DNA of 64,000 nucleotides, from positions 1-64,000 of the forward strand of contig DATHVR010000151.1 of NCBI GenBank assembly GCA_035461175.1. The letters run 5' to 3'. This DNA is from DATHVR01 sp035461175. Its GTDB lineage: Bacteria; Actinomycetota; Acidimicrobiia; Spongiisociales; ZC4RG35. Below the pieces are notes generated by a model, which worked only from the letters and a program-made list of their open reading frames with translations, made no database searches and had not been told where the DNA came from. This document shows positions 27,482-35,622 of this stretch, one piece after another; position 1 is the first letter of the stretch, and each line of letters starts with the position of its first letter. The position numbers were made by a program, and so were the translations under genes.

Positions 27482-28607
27482 GGGCCTCCTCGACCAGGTC
27501 CTCGAACAGCTTCACGACCGCCTCGTCGAAGGCGTCTACCTCGTTGAGGTATTCGGTGAGCAGCTCGGAATGGGAGCGCCCGCTCCGATCGGGCCGCTCC
27601 CCGGCCTGGTCCTTCCGGCGCCGGGGGTCAATCACCACCTCGACTGCCTGTGGGAGCATCTCCCGGACCGTGTCGGCGATGCCCACCCGCACCGGCTCGT
27701 CGAGGACCACCCGGACGTAGTCGGATTCGGGAATCTCGGCGGCGGCCGCCTCGACCTGGGCCAGGGTCCCCGACACGGTCCGCAGCCTCCTTCCCCGGCT
27801 CAGCGGGCGGAAATCGACCTTGGAGGGTTGCCCGGGCTCGGCCTCGACCAACAGGACACCCTTGCGATCGTCCTCTTCACCGAAGTCGAGCTGGATCGGC
27901 GAACCCGAGTACCACACCGGGGCACCCGCCGGCAGCTTCTGATGGCGGTGCAGGTGCCCGAGGGCGACGTAGGACAGGCTGGTGGGGAACGCCTGGGAGG
28001 GAATCGAGTAGTCGAACACCGTATGAGCCGCCCGCTCCCCACCGCCCACCTCGCCGCCGTGGACCATGACGTGGCCCACCACCACGTTGACGTCGTCGGC
28101 GGACAGGTCCTGGCACAGAGCCTCGATGATGGCCGACATGCGGTCGACGTACTTGCCGCCCTGGCGGTCGGCATCGAGGTCCATCAGATCGGCCGCCGAA
28201 ACGATGGCGCGCTGGGAGACGAACGGAATCATCGCCACCCGGGCCGGTTCCACCGGCCGCACCACGCCGCCCCGGTCGGGAGCCGCCACCGTGCTGACAC
28301 TTGTCACCCGCCCCAGTTCGAGTAGAGGAGCCACCGCCTCCAGACGCCGGGGATGGTCGTGGTTGCCCGCCACCATCACCACCGGTGCCACCTGGGCCAG
28401 TTGCATCAGGGTGCGATACACCAGTCGCTCCGCCTCGGGGGGCGGGCTGGAGATGTCGAACTGGTCGCCGGCCACCAGCACCAGATCCACCGCTTCGTCG
28501 GCGGCGATCCCGGCCATCTCGTCGAGGACCTCGGTTTGCTCCTCGACACGGCTGCGCCCGCGGATGGTACGGCCGACATGCCAGTCGGCGGTGTGGAGAA
28601 TCTTCAC
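27471..28607 (-). CDS. sbcD: SbcD/Mre11-type nuclease
   Basis: Mn-dependent 3'-5' exonuclease and hairpin endonuclease partner of SbcC. 378 residues with the five phosphoesterase motifs: TADWHVG (8-), AGDQFD, GNHDHP, HVMVHGG and GHLHRHQ. First gene of the sbcD-sbcC-nurA unit, divergent from the serpin gene with a large inverted repeat between them. Confidence 0.94.
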   Translation of the reverse strand: MKILHTADWHVGRTIRGRSRVEEQTEVLDEMAGIAADEAVDLVLVAGDQFDISSPPPEAERLVYRTLMQLAQVAPVVMVAGNHDHPRRLEAVAPLLELGRVTSVSTVAAPDRGGVVRPVEPARVAMIPFVSQRAIVSAADLMDLDADRQGGKYVDRMSAIIEALCQDLSADDVNVVVGHVMVHGGEVGGGERAAHTVFDYSIPSQAFPTSLSYVALGHLHRHQKLPAGAPVWYSGSPIQLDFGEEDDRKGVLLVEAEPGQPSKVDFRPLSRGRRLRTVSGTLAQVEAAAAEIPESDYVRVVLDEPVRVGIADTVREMLPQAVEVVIDPRRRKDQAGERPDRSGRSHSELLTEYLNEVDAFDEAVVKLFEDLVEEAHEA

Positions 28608-28662
28608 TGCTCCGAGACTAGGTCGGGGGTGTGACAGTTCCCGGCGTTTGCCGCCCCCGCAA

Positions 28663-28718
28663 CCGTTCTGTGGGCCGGAAAGCGCGCCAGAACCGTCATT
28701 TTCCGACCCACAGAACGG
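28663..28718. promoter_or_regulatory. Long inverted repeat in the sbcD/serpin divergent gap
   Basis: Arms of 19 bases (28663-28681 and 28700-28718) pair with one mismatch around an 18-base loop; the outer 12 bases, CCGTTCTGTGGG, are perfect. It sits between two divergent start codons, where it could be an operator, an RNA hairpin in the serpin leader, or a small dispersed mobile-like repeat. A second hairpin, GGCGGG-AA-CCCGCC (28733-28746), follows on the serpin side. Confidence 0.7.
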
Positions 28719-28765
28719 ATCCGTGCCCCTTTGGCGGGAACCCGCCCGCCCACCGCCGACGTCAG

Positions 28766-30046
28766 ATGGGCATGAAGCGTGTGCCCTCCGTCTTCGCCGC
28801 CCTCGCCCTGGTAGCTACCGCTTGCGGCACCGGGACGACCCCTACCTTCGACTCCGAACCCATCACCGAACCCACCGAGACCGCTCCCCCGGGGCCGCCC
28901 CGGACCCTCGCTGTCTCGGTGTCGCGGACCGATCCCGATCCGGCGGCGCCGGTCGCCCAGCTCGTCACCGGGTTCAACGACGCCGGCTTTGAGTTGCTGG
29001 GGCGCCAGGGGACCGAGAACTTCGTCTTCAGCCCCCTCAGCATCGGCCACGCCCTCCTCATGGCGCGAGGAGCTGCCGACGACCCCACCGGCCGGGCGAT
29101 CGATGCCAGGTTCGATCTTCCCGAAGACCGGGCTGCCCACCAGGCCTGGAACGCCCTCGATCAGCAACTGGGTCAGGCGACCGCCGATCAGGACGAGATG
29201 GAGGTCACGATCGCCGACCGGATCTGGCCCCGGATCGGTCTGGAGCCGGAACAGGACTGGATCGACCTGCTGGCGGCCGAGCACGGCGCCTCGGTGGAGA
29301 CTCTGGACCTGTCCGGTGACCCCACCGGGAGCCGGAAGCACATCAACGAATGGGTCTCCCAACAGACTCAGGGCCTCATCCCCGACCTCCTGCCAGACGG
29401 ATTCATCACGCCCCAGACCCTGTTGGTGCTGACCGACGCCGTCTACTTCGAGGCCCGCTGGCAGACGCCGTTCGGCAAGTACGGCACCGTGAGTGAAGAT
29501 TTCACGCTCCTGGACGGGAGCACGATCCAGGTCGAATACATGCGGGAACTGGAACTGCTGGACCGCCGCGGCGTCGGGGACGGCTTCGTCGCCGCGGAGA
29601 TCCCCTATGTGGGCGGGGAGTTCTCGATGCTGCTGATCGTGCCCGACCGGGACCGGTTCACCGAGATCCGCGATTCCCTCGACCAGGGGCTGGTAGACAC
29701 CATCGACCGCACCTTCGAGGAGGGGCCATTCGAACTCCTGGTTCCGAAATGGGAGACAACCACCAACCTCGATCTGCTCCCGTGGCTCGAAGAGGCGGGC
29801 GTAGCCCCCGGAAGCTATCCCGGCATCGACCCGAGCGCCTTCCTGGCCGGAGCCGTCCATGGCGCCGACATCGCGGTGGATGAGGAGGGGACCGTGGCGG
29901 CGGCCGCCACCGGACTCGGCTTCAACGAATCGGCCGGGGCTATGCCGGAACTGACCATCGCCGCCGACCGGCCCTTCCTCTACCTGATCCGCCACCGTCC
30001 CAGCGGAGCGGTCTTGTTCGCCGGCCAGGTGACCGACCCGCGCTAG
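28766..30046 (+). CDS. Serpin (serine protease inhibitor) lipoprotein
   Basis: About 426 residues. A lipoprotein signal (lipobox VATAC) is followed by a Thr/Pro-rich linker and the serpin fold: FVFSPLSIGHAL, LVLTDAVYFEARWQTPF, VPKWE, and RPFLYLIRHRPSGAVLFAGQV. The reactive-loop hinge EEGTVAAAAT has the small residues required of inhibitory serpins, so it should inhibit. Counting from the hinge puts P1 near Ser in FNESAG, approximate only. It would act outside the cell on an unknown protease. The frame is open upstream to 28631 but the ATG at 28766 opens the signal peptide. Confidence 0.92.
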   Translation: MGMKRVPSVFAALALVATACGTGTTPTFDSEPITEPTETAPPGPPRTLAVSVSRTDPDPAAPVAQLVTGFNDAGFELLGRQGTENFVFSPLSIGHALLMARGAADDPTGRAIDARFDLPEDRAAHQAWNALDQQLGQATADQDEMEVTIADRIWPRIGLEPEQDWIDLLAAEHGASVETLDLSGDPTGSRKHINEWVSQQTQGLIPDLLPDGFITPQTLLVLTDAVYFEARWQTPFGKYGTVSEDFTLLDGSTIQVEYMRELELLDRRGVGDGFVAAEIPYVGGEFSMLLIVPDRDRFTEIRDSLDQGLVDTIDRTFEEGPFELLVPKWETTTNLDLLPWLEEAGVAPGSYPGIDPSAFLAGAVHGADIAVDEEGTVAAAATGLGFNESAGAMPELTIAADRPFLYLIRHRPSGAVLFAGQVTDPR

Positions 30047-30381
30047 CTCTCTCCCGCCCGGTAGACCCTGACCTCCACCCTCTCCAACGTCACCAGGCCG
30101 TCGCCGATCATCCCCTCCAGGGCGGGGAGGACTGCCTCGATCTTCTCAGAGGCGTCCACACACTCGATCACGATCGGCAGGTCCTCCGATAGGCGCAGGA
30201 TGTGAGCGGCATGGAGGCGACTCGACTTGCCGAAGCCCTCGATCCCGCGCAGGACGGTCGCTCCCGCCAGACCCTCCTTGCGCATCAACTCGACTATCGC
30301 CTGATACAGCGGCCGTCCGTCGTAGGTATCGGACTCGCCGATGAATATCCGCAGCAACCGGGCCTGGCTGGTGTTCTCCAT
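30043..30381 (-). CDS. DUF190 (PII-like) protein of fluoride operon
   Basis: 112 residues. LLRIFIGESDTYDGRPLYQAIVELMRKEGLAGATVLRGIEGFG is the DUF190 hallmark. The family folds like PII signal proteins and is commonly encoded with CrcB. It lies 8 bp after crcB1, third in the riboswitch-controlled operon. Its stop overlaps the convergent serpin stop by 4 bases. Confidence 0.9.
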   Translation of the reverse strand: MENTSQARLLRIFIGESDTYDGRPLYQAIVELMRKEGLAGATVLRGIEGFGKSSRLHAAHILRLSEDLPIVIECVDASEKIEAVLPALEGMIGDGLVTLERVEVRVYRAGES

Positions 30382-30389
30382 GTGCTCTC

Positions 30390-30743
30390 CTATCCGTTCG
30401 TGAGGCTATACCCGAGGGCGGCAAGGGCGACGCCACCGACGAGGCCACCCAGCAGGTTGATGAAGGCGAGCGGGCGCAAGCGCACCATTCCGATGCGCAG
30501 CGTCTCGACCATCCAGGTCGAGTAGGTGGTGAATCCGCCCAGGAAGCCGCCGAGGCCGATCACCCACGGAGACGTAGCACCACCGGCTCCGGCCACCAGT
30601 CCAAGCATGAATGCTCCACTCAGATTGACGAGGATGGTCCCGGCCGGAAACCCGGCCCCGGCCCGCTCCTGGACGAAACCCGAGAGGATATATCGCGCCA
30701 CGGCCCCCACTCCTCCGGCCAGCGACAGGATGACCAGGCTCAC
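30390..30743 (-). CDS. crcB1: Fluoride channel subunit (CrcB/Fluc), second copy
   Basis: 117 residues and four helices. GGVGAVARYIL, GTILVNLSGAFMLG and GGFLGGFTTYSTWMVE are the Fluc signature, including the Asn and the Thr/Ser track lining the fluoride pathway. The start is GTG 30743, overlapping the other subunit's TGA as GTGA. With its neighbour it probably forms a two-subunit channel that expels fluoride. Confidence 0.93.
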   Translation of the reverse strand: MSLVILSLAGGVGAVARYILSGFVQERAGAGFPAGTILVNLSGAFMLGLVAGAGGATSPWVIGLGGFLGGFTTYSTWMVETLRIGMVRLRPLAFINLLGGLVGGVALAALGYSLTNG

Positions 30744-31159
30744 GTGGCCCCTCCGCCCAGCCGCAACCCGAGTTGTGCCGACGCCAGGCCACCGACGAGC
30801 GAGGCCAGGAGGTAGGCGAGCGCCGGACCGACACGGGCGGCTTCGACCAGCATGATGAGGTCGACGCTGAATGCCGAGAAGGTGGTGAAGGACCCCAGGA
30901 GCCCGATCCCCCAGAACTGGACCGACCATCGCCGGTCGGGAGCCGTCCGCTCTCGCCGGGACACGAGATAGCCGAGGAGGAAGGAACCGATCAGATTGAC
31001 GGCCAGGACCGATGCGGGAAACCCATCGGCCGGATGCGATATCAGCTCTCCGATTCCGACCCGGGCGGCCGAACCGAGAACCCCGCCGCCGAGCACGGCG
31101 ACAAGCGACCGAAGCGGCTCTCGACTGCGTTGCGATCGGGGATGGGGATGGCTCGACAC
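30740..31159 (-). CDS. crcB2: Fluoride channel subunit (CrcB/Fluc), first copy
   Basis: 139 residues from GTG 31159, which has a strong GGAAGGAA ribosome site. The ATG at 31186 must be rejected as a start because it lies in the conserved GCTGATGGC block of the fluoride riboswitch. Motifs: GGGVLGSAARVGIG, VLAVNLIGSFLLGY, GLLGSFTTFSAFSVD. The N-terminus is longer and more basic than in crcB1. Confidence 0.93.
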   Translation of the reverse strand: MSSHPHPRSQRSREPLRSLVAVLGGGVLGSAARVGIGELISHPADGFPASVLAVNLIGSFLLGYLVSRRERTAPDRRWSVQFWGIGLLGSFTTFSAFSVDLIMLVEAARVGPALAYLLASLVGGLASAQLGLRLGGGAT

Positions 31160-31176
31160 GGTTCCTTCCGTCTGTC

Positions 31177-31228
31177 CAGGAGCCATCAGCCCTTGTCGGG
31201 CGCTTCACGGCGAGCCCCATCGCCGGGG
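31177..31228 (-). promoter_or_regulatory. Fluoride (crcB) riboswitch
   Basis: On the minus strand the leader reads GGCG-ATGGGGCT-CGCC, then a CGCCC...GGGC stem, then GGGCTGATGGCTCCTGG. This matches the fluoride aptamer: the GGCGATG loop that forms the pseudoknot, and the 3' CTGATGGC strand that closes the outer stem with GGGGCT. It ends about 18 bases before the crcB2 start. A TAGGAT -10-like hexamer (31232-31237) places the transcript start at about 31225, right at the aptamer edge. Confidence 0.93.
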
Positions 31229-31251
31229 ATCATCCTAGTTCTACGAGCGGG

Positions 31252-32931
31252 TCACAATCCCTCGAAGGGGTCGTCGGGGACGTCGCCCCGGCCCGCCCCG
31301 GCAGCCACCTCGGATGGGCGGGTGGCCCAGGCCGGGAAGGGGAACTCGGCCACGACCGGCACGGGTAGTTCCGGCTGGCTGACCAGCATCGTTCCCGGCT
31401 TGATGATGGTGGCCCGCTGACGATGGACCTGGGGCAGAAACCCGTACTCCTCCCGGCTGGCCTCGGCCGAGTCGAGTCGGCCCACCACCCGGATCGAGGA
31501 GTTGGCGATGATGCGGCGCTCAACCTCGGAGGCGGTCTGCTGGGCGCCGATCAGGATCACACCCAGGCTGCGACCGCGTTCGGCCACATCGAGCAGGATC
31601 TCCTTGATCGGGCTCGACCCGTCCCGGGGGGCGTACTTGTTCAACTCGTCGAGCACCACGAACAGGAGATCGTCGTCACCCTGGCGACCCTGCCGTTCCT
31701 TCTGCTCGAAGGCACGCCGCACCGTGACCCCGACGACGAATCGCTTGGCCCGGTCGTTGAGATTGTGGAGGTCGACCACCGTGACCTGGTTGTTCTCGAG
31801 GGCCACCCGGTGTCGCTCCGGGTCGGGGAGATTGCCCCGGATCAACCGCTCGACGTGACGTACCGCCGAGTTGAGCCGGCGGACGAAGGCGTTGATGGTC
31901 CCCCGCCCGATGGCAGTCCCGGCCCAGACCGGGCCGTCGTCCTCGCTCAGGACCTTCTCGGTGATCAACTCGACCAGGGCGCGGAAAGTGCGGACCGTGG
32001 TCCCGTCGATCACCACCGATCCGTCGTCGGTGGCCTGGGCCCGCTTCAACTGGGCCATGACCGAATACACCACCATGGTGTACTGGGCCCGGTCGTCCTC
32101 GGCGTCGGCGAACAGGAACGGAAGCAGGTCGTCGTGGCAGAACTCGCCCAGGGACCAGCAGAACGAGGTCACGTCGGACCGGGAGTGGACGTCGGCCCGC
32201 AGGGTGGCCGAGTCGGGGCGGGGCGGGGCGTAGAGGCCGACCGAGCGGAAGGGCTCGGCCGGCAGCCCCAGCGACCCGTAGCGGGCGACCTGGTCGGCGT
32301 CGAGGAGACCGTTGGGGCGGTCGAGATGGAGCAGATCCTCGCCCTTGACGTTGAAGATCAGAGCCTTGGTGTTTATCGCTCCCGCCCCCAACACCCCGCC
32401 GGTGAACAGGGAATGGAGCAGAAAGGTGGCGTAGGTGGTCTTCGTGGCCACCCCGGACACACCCGAGATGTTGACGTGGGCGCCCCGCTCCCCGTTGACG
32501 AACTCGAAGTTGACGAACAGCGGCTCGTCGTCGCGGGTCATCCCGATCACCAAGCGGCGCTCCATCCGGTCGAAGAAGAGCGCCTTGTCGCGCTCCTCCC
32601 CCTCGGCGCGGGCCACCGGCTGGCCGGGCCGGGGCGGGACGAACACCTCGGGTTCGAAGCGGGTGGCGGTGATGCGGGCGGATTCGGCCACCTCGGCAGG
32701 AAGGACGCCATCGGAGATGAGGAAGACGTCCGAGTCGAAGCGTGCTCCCTCGTGGCGGGCCCGGACCTGAGACACCATCCCGTAGACCCGCACCGCCTCG
32801 CCCGTGGGGAGCACCCTTTCCAGGGCGACGACGTCGTCGAGCTGGAGGTACTGACCCTCCGCCACCGCCACCCAGAAGTCGAGCGGGGTGGCGTCTTCGG
32901 TTCCGATCACCCGGCCGACCATCTCTGCCAT
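31252..32931 (-). CDS. herA: HerA-type DNA translocase ATPase
   Basis: 559 residues from ATG 32931. N-terminal beta-barrel of HAS type (GRVIGTEDATPLDFWVAV, VYGMVSQVRARHEG), Walker A GVSGVATKTT (157-166), Walker B LLFVVLDELNKYAP, and the sensor region GVILIGAQQTASEVERRIIANSSIRVVGRLDS. HerA is a hexameric FtsK-like motor that activates NurA and works with Mre11-Rad50. It is on the same strand as sbcD-sbcC-nurA but separated by the fluoride operon and the serpin. Confidence 0.88.
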   Translation of the reverse strand: MAEMVGRVIGTEDATPLDFWVAVAEGQYLQLDDVVALERVLPTGEAVRVYGMVSQVRARHEGARFDSDVFLISDGVLPAEVAESARITATRFEPEVFVPPRPGQPVARAEGEERDKALFFDRMERRLVIGMTRDDEPLFVNFEFVNGERGAHVNISGVSGVATKTTYATFLLHSLFTGGVLGAGAINTKALIFNVKGEDLLHLDRPNGLLDADQVARYGSLGLPAEPFRSVGLYAPPRPDSATLRADVHSRSDVTSFCWSLGEFCHDDLLPFLFADAEDDRAQYTMVVYSVMAQLKRAQATDDGSVVIDGTTVRTFRALVELITEKVLSEDDGPVWAGTAIGRGTINAFVRRLNSAVRHVERLIRGNLPDPERHRVALENNQVTVVDLHNLNDRAKRFVVGVTVRRAFEQKERQGRQGDDDLLFVVLDELNKYAPRDGSSPIKEILLDVAERGRSLGVILIGAQQTASEVERRIIANSSIRVVGRLDSAEASREEYGFLPQVHRQRATIIKPGTMLVSQPELPVPVVAEFPFPAWATRPSEVAAGAGRGDVPDDPFEGL

Positions 32932-33112
32932 CGGCGGCGAGGGTAGTGGGCGGCTGTGACATCGACCGAAGCGATCGATCCACCGCCGGGCGTTCTGTGA
33001 TGGTGGGCGGCTGGCCCGGATTCCCTCCCGGCACCTCCTGCCCGGAATCCCTGGTCGCGCCGGAGGCACGACCCATTGCCCGAAGCCCCGGTTCGGAGTC
33101 CGCTCGGGTACG

Positions 33113-34300
33113 GTGACCCGGTTGAGCTTCGTCGCATTTCCGTTCAAGTCCGAGGACCCGGCCGTCGCCGTCGCCAATCTCGAGGTAGCGGCGCGCCATC
33201 CGCGTGTCCGACGGGTGCTGGCGGTGGGCTCGGGTGCGGACGCCACCTACCGAAGCCTGGCCGAGTTCGCCCCCGCTCTCGAGCGTCGCACCGGCACCCC
33301 GGTCGAGGTGATCGTCCAGGAGCGGATCGGGGACCGCCGCCCCGGCAAGGGCGACGGCATGAACACTGCCCTGCGGCGTTTCCGCGACTCCGACCACCAG
33401 CGCATCCACTTCTACGACGCCGACATCACCAACTTCGACGCCACCTGGATCGACGGGGCCGAGGCGGCGGCCGACCGCCACTTCCCCGTCGTTCGTCACT
33501 ATTTCCCCCGCGCCTCCACCGACGCCATGATCACCTGGTTGGTGACCCGGCCGATCTTCGCCCTGGCTCACCCCGATTCGATCCTGTGGGAGATCCGCCA
33601 GCCGTTGGGTGGCGAGCTGCTCCTCACCCGGGACATCGCCGTCGCCCTGGCGGATGACCCCCGGGTGGTGGAACGCTCCGACTGGGGGATCGACACCGTC
33701 CTCACGTATGCCACCGTCGCCCTCGGCGAACCGGTCTACGAGCACTACGTGGCCGAGGGCAAACAACACGCCCTCTACCGCTCCCTGGGCGATATCCGCC
33801 AGATGCTCGTCGAGTGCTTCGAGGCGGCGGCCGCAGTCGCCGCCCTCCCCTCCCCCGGCCGGCCCCGCCACGAGGTGGCGCCTCCGGCCACGGCCGGGCC
33901 CGCCATCGCCCACAAGGTGGGATTCGACATCGAGAGCACCATCCACCTGCTGATCGCCCCGTGGCCGCCGGAGGCGGTCTCGGCGGCGGCCGAACTTCCT
34001 GCCGACCTCTCCCGGCCCCTGCTCGCCAACCTGGTCCGACCCACCTTTTCGTTCATGGACGGCGCCCGCTGGCGGAGGACGCTTCAGGTGCTGCTGGCGC
34101 GCTACGAGTCGACACCGGGCTGGGAAGAAGTGCTGTTCCGGCTGTGGGTCGCCCGGGTGCTCGCCTACGCCACCGGCGAGGCTCTATATGGCCATGCAGC
34201 AGCGATGGCAGTGCTGGAGGAACAGGTGCGCCGCTGTGCCCGTCCCAGGACAGACCGATCAGGGAATGGACAACAGGGCGACGGCCAGCACTCCCAGTGA
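33113..34300 (+). CDS. mgs: Mannosylglycerate synthase (GT78-like)
   Basis: Single-step enzyme making 2-O-mannosylglycerate from GDP-mannose and D-glycerate, a compatible solute of thermophiles and halophiles. 395 residues. From memory of the Rhodothermus marinus enzyme, these blocks match closely: VAFPFKSEDP, GTPVEVIVQERIG, RPGKGDGMNTALR (77-), IHFYDADIT with the metal motif D102-A-D104, HYFPRASTDAMITW, QPLGGELL, RSDWGIDT, FSFMD. The GTG start gives the family N-terminus. The last 40 bases overlap the convergent EamA gene. manC in this window supplies the donor sugar. Confidence 0.88.
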   Translation: MTRLSFVAFPFKSEDPAVAVANLEVAARHPRVRRVLAVGSGADATYRSLAEFAPALERRTGTPVEVIVQERIGDRRPGKGDGMNTALRRFRDSDHQRIHFYDADITNFDATWIDGAEAAADRHFPVVRHYFPRASTDAMITWLVTRPIFALAHPDSILWEIRQPLGGELLLTRDIAVALADDPRVVERSDWGIDTVLTYATVALGEPVYEHYVAEGKQHALYRSLGDIRQMLVECFEAAAAVAALPSPGRPRHEVAPPATAGPAIAHKVGFDIESTIHLLIAPWPPEAVSAAAELPADLSRPLLANLVRPTFSFMDGARWRRTLQVLLARYESTPGWEEVLFRLWVARVLAYATGEALYGHAAAMAVLEEQVRRCARPRTDRSGNGQQGDGQHSQ

Positions 34301-35068
34301 GAGACCCCCCACCTGGCGGGGACTGAGATGCTCGAGATGGATGACTCGCGCCATCAGCACCGTCACGGCCGGATAGAGCGAGGCAACCACCGCCACCACC
34401 ACCAGCGAGGCGAGGTTGGCGGCGAGGAGATAACCGATGTTTCCGACCAGGTCGAGGACTCCGACGCCCAGCACCGCCCAACCCACTCCTCCGGTGGGGG
34501 GACGCAACCACACCCGGGGGCCGACGAGCGCGATCACGGCCAGGATCAGCACCGACAGGGAGCGGGAGGCGACCAGCGGCCACATGCCCGCGTCCGCCCC
34601 GGCTCCGGCCAGCGCCACGAAATAGCCTCCGAACAGCACACCGGCCGCCACCCCGTAACCGAGACCCGCCCCCGAGCGGCCTTCGCCCTCCACCGTCGAG
34701 ACCAGGTAGATGGCGGGAAGGGCGGCCATCACCCCCAGCCAGCCCAAGGCGCCGGGAGCATCACCCTGTCCCACCCCTGCCACCACCGGGATCACCGCTC
34801 CCACCACCGCCGCCGCCGGCGCCACCACTGCCGCCCGTCCCCGGGCGAGGCCGTTGTAGAGGAAGATCAGGCCGGACAATCCGAAGATGGAGGCGAGGGC
34901 ACCGGCGAGCAGGTCTCCGCCGGCGGCAACCCCGGTGTCGAAGGGCATCCAGGCGACCAGGAGCACCAGACCGATCAGATGCCCCCAGAGCAGGGTGCGG
35001 CCGGCGGCGATCTTTCGGGTGGCGGAGCCGCCCAGGAAGTCACCGATGCCGTAACCGAGTGCCGCCAC
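34259..35068 (-). CDS. EamA/DMT-family transporter
   Basis: About 269 residues with nine to ten hydrophobic helices (GIGDFLGGSATRK at the first loop, LYNGLARGRAAVVAPAAAV, SLYPAVTVLMARVIHLEHLSPRQ in the second EamA repeat). The start is weakly defined: GTG 35068 is the only standard start codon downstream of the preceding HIT gene, yet a few more hydrophobic codons precede it. Substrate unknown. Confidence 0.78.
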   Translation of the reverse strand: MAALGYGIGDFLGGSATRKIAAGRTLLWGHLIGLVLLVAWMPFDTGVAAGGDLLAGALASIFGLSGLIFLYNGLARGRAAVVAPAAAVVGAVIPVVAGVGQGDAPGALGWLGVMAALPAIYLVSTVEGEGRSGAGLGYGVAAGVLFGGYFVALAGAGADAGMWPLVASRSLSVLILAVIALVGPRVWLRPPTGGVGWAVLGVGVLDLVGNIGYLLAANLASLVVVAVVASLYPAVTVLMARVIHLEHLSPRQVGGLSLGVLAVALLSIP

Positions 35069-35090
35069 CGCGGCGAGGACGACGCCTATC

Positions 35091-35510
35091 TCAGACCACT
35101 CTCGTCTCGCCGGCGGCCCGGAGCTCCGCCCGGATCGCCTCGGCCGCCGACTCCAGTTCGTCGCGATCGATCGAGGCGGCGGCGTTGGCGAAGTCCATGT
35201 CGTGCATCCCGTCGATCGGGACCACGTGAAGATGGAGGTGAGGGACCTCCAGCCCGGCGATCATGAGACCGATCCGGGTGGGCGAGAAGGCCGCCTGCTG
35301 GGCCCTCCCGATCTTCTGGGCGACTTCGAAGAGGTGATCCCGAAGGTCGTCGGGACAATCCAGCCAGTGGTCGATCTCGGCGATCGGAACCACCAGGACG
35401 TGACCGGTGCGGAGGGGGTTGATCGACATGAACACGACGCAGCGGTCGTCCCTCCAGACGAAGGTTCCGGGTATCTCTCCCTCGATGATGCGGGTGAAGA
35501 TCGTGGCCAT
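35091..35510 (-). CDS. HIT-family nucleotide hydrolase
   Basis: 139 residues from ATG 35510. FTRIIEGEIPG opens the family, and HLHLHVVP carries the His triad HxHxHxx. Members are nucleotidyl hydrolases or transferases acting on purine nucleotide phosphoramidates or dinucleoside polyphosphates. The open frame runs about 60 codons further upstream but that part is unlike the family. Confidence 0.9.
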   Translation of the reverse strand: MATIFTRIIEGEIPGTFVWRDDRCVVFMSINPLRTGHVLVVPIAEIDHWLDCPDDLRDHLFEVAQKIGRAQQAAFSPTRIGLMIAGLEVPHLHLHVVPIDGMHDMDFANAAASIDRDELESAAEAIRAELRAAGETRVV

Positions 35511-35622
35511 TCCCGGAGGGTAGATGCTTTTGCTGCCGTTGCTTGCGCGCGGGTGGTGGGCTGCACCGTCATGCGGGCACTTCGTGCGCGAGCCGCGATC
35601 TGGTCGGCGTAACGTGTCGGCG

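Noticed and set aside
31160..31186. ATG at 31186 as the crcB2 start
   Set aside because: It lies in the conserved 3' strand of the fluoride riboswitch and has no ribosome site; GTG 31159 has a strong one.
31676..33946. Long minus-strand frame across herA and the mannosylglycerate synthase gene
   Set aside because: It is a shadow frame rich in Arg, Gly and Pro covering two well-recognised genes in other frames.
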